Assembly: GCF_004000235.1 (NCBI RefSeq)
Contig: NZ_RCIO01000001.1
Coordinates: 558,001 to 622,000 of the forward strand
Direction of reading: 5' to 3'
From: Mesorhizobium sp. Z1-4
GTDB taxonomy: Bacteria > Pseudomonadota > Alphaproteobacteria > Rhizobiales > Rhizobiaceae
DNA: 64,000 nucleotides
A program made the translations under genes and the position numbers. The notes beneath the pieces were generated by a model. The model saw only the letters and a program-made list of their open reading frames with translations. It did not search any database and was not told the DNA's origin. This document shows, one piece after another, positions 63,480 through 64,000 of the stretch. Within the stretch, counting starts at the first letter, position 1. The number at the start of each line of letters is the position of its first letter.

Positions 63480-64000
63480 TTGGGACTCCACGAACACACC
63501 GGAACCGGCACCGCGCGCGGCGGCAAGGCCGTTCTTCTGCTCGCGAAGTCGGCCTTTGCCGCGGCTCCGCATCGGGAGATGCAACGCATTGCGGCCATGG
63601 TGGGCCTCATGCCGGGCGTGACGAAAGCTCTTTGCTGCTTCTCCGAGCAGGGTTCGCCGTCGCTTCGCGACGCGCTGCGGACGGTAAGCGGCGGTTCGTT
63701 TGCGACGATCGTGATCGTTCCACTGGTGCTCCCGATGGAACCGAGCTTCCACAACTGGCTGACGCGCTCGCTGAAGCGCTGGCAGGCCGAGGACGGCTTT
63801 GCCTGGCCGCAGGTGCGAATAGCGCGCGACATTGCACAGAGCCTTCATTTCGAGCCGCTGCTGGCGGCGCTTGTCGCGGGCACGGCGGCAGAACCGCCTG
63901 TCCTGCCCGATTCCGTTCACAAGCCGGAAGGCTCGCTGGTGCCCGCGCAAAAGCGGCGGGTGCTCGTCTGCGAAGGTGGCGCCTGCAACGCGGCCGGCGC
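63480..64000 (+). CDS. CbiX/sirohydrochlorin-chelatase-like protein with C-terminal ferredoxin domain (3' end outside)
   Basis: The frame is open from TTG 63480 (GGGGA eight bases upstream) to the window edge, about 173 codons. GKAVLLLAKSAFAAAP, LCCFSEQGSPSLRDAL and VPLVLPMEPSFHNWL follow the chelatase repeat pattern. CEGGACNAAG at the edge opens a [2Fe-2S] thioredoxin-like ferredoxin domain. The cobalamin riboswitch upstream supports a role in B12 synthesis. Earlier starts (GTG 63417, TTG 63387) would place the terminator hairpin inside the gene and are less likely. Confidence 0.75.
   Translation, partial: MGLHEHTGTGTARGGKAVLLLAKSAFAAAPHREMQRIAAMVGLMPGVTKALCCFSEQGSPSLRDALRTVSGGSFATIVIVPLVLPMEPSFHNWLTRSLKRWQAEDGFAWPQVRIARDIAQSLHFEPLLAALVAGTAAEPPVLPDSVHKPEGSLVPAQKRRVLVCEGGACNAAG

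Noticed and set aside
63159-63950. 263-codon minus-strand frame at the right end
   Set aside because: It runs through the cobalamin riboswitch on the other strand and opposes the CbiX-like frame; its composition is noise-like.

Overview
The window looks like a chromosomal segment of an alphaproteobacterium, most likely Hyphomicrobiales (Rhizobiales). The reasons are a Ros/MucR-type regulator, many TRAP and ABC uptake systems for organic acids and amines, BKACE and HcnABC-like oxidases, and high-GC coding with frequent ATGA overlaps. I see no rRNA, tRNA or CRISPR array.

Left edge (1-4170): two AroM-family genes, one fused to a LuxR-type HTH, diverge from a DUF917 plus hydantoinase/oxoprolinase pair. 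This is a catabolic module.

About 4.2-26.3 kb looks like a mosaic mobile or accessory island. It carries an XRE repressor with a degenerate RuvC-fold partner, a replication-relaxation protein, a VirD4/TraG-like ATPase with a small membrane protein, a MucR-type regulator, two glycine-rich collagen-like proteins, a minimal tyrosine recombinase preceded by two 27-nt palindromes, and an AlpA-type regulator near the right edge. Two cargoes stand out. The first is a dissolved-inorganic-carbon pump operon: dabB, dabA, an orphan CysD-like ATP sulfurylase subunit, a zinc-ribbon protein and a small helical protein, with a divergent LysR regulator. The second is a four-gene putative defence system: a DNA methyltransferase convergent with a tightly overlapping operon of an SMC/Rad50-like ATPase with a four-Cys apex, an ABC-3C-like middle component and a PD-(D/E)XK nuclease. 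I regard this as the best candidate for a poorly described system.

26.8-28.8 kb holds a TRAP-receptor/alpha-beta-hydrolase fusion that is split in two. 29.1-40.2 kb is an uptake and catabolism locus: a seven-gene minus-strand operon (solute-binding protein, ATPase, two permeases, M28-type hydrolase, SDR, ketopantoate-reductase-like enzyme) diverges from an Lrp/AsnC regulator, a gamma-glutamyltransferase-like enzyme and a quinone-reductase-like MDR. 40.3-45.7 kb holds an autotransporter adhesin and a response regulator/hybrid kinase pair. 46-50 kb holds a LuxR-type regulator and three exported proteins (unknown, ankyrin-repeat, HExxH).

50.2-63.0 kb is a second catabolic island. It has an IclR regulator, a TAXI-type TRAP transporter, BKACE, a class III aminotransferase, then divergently a CaiB-type CoA-transferase, SMP-30, a DapA-like lyase, a three-subunit HcnABC/opine-oxidase-like dehydrogenase and an SDR. 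The window ends with a cobalamin riboswitch and the start of a CbiX/ferredoxin-type cobalamin gene.
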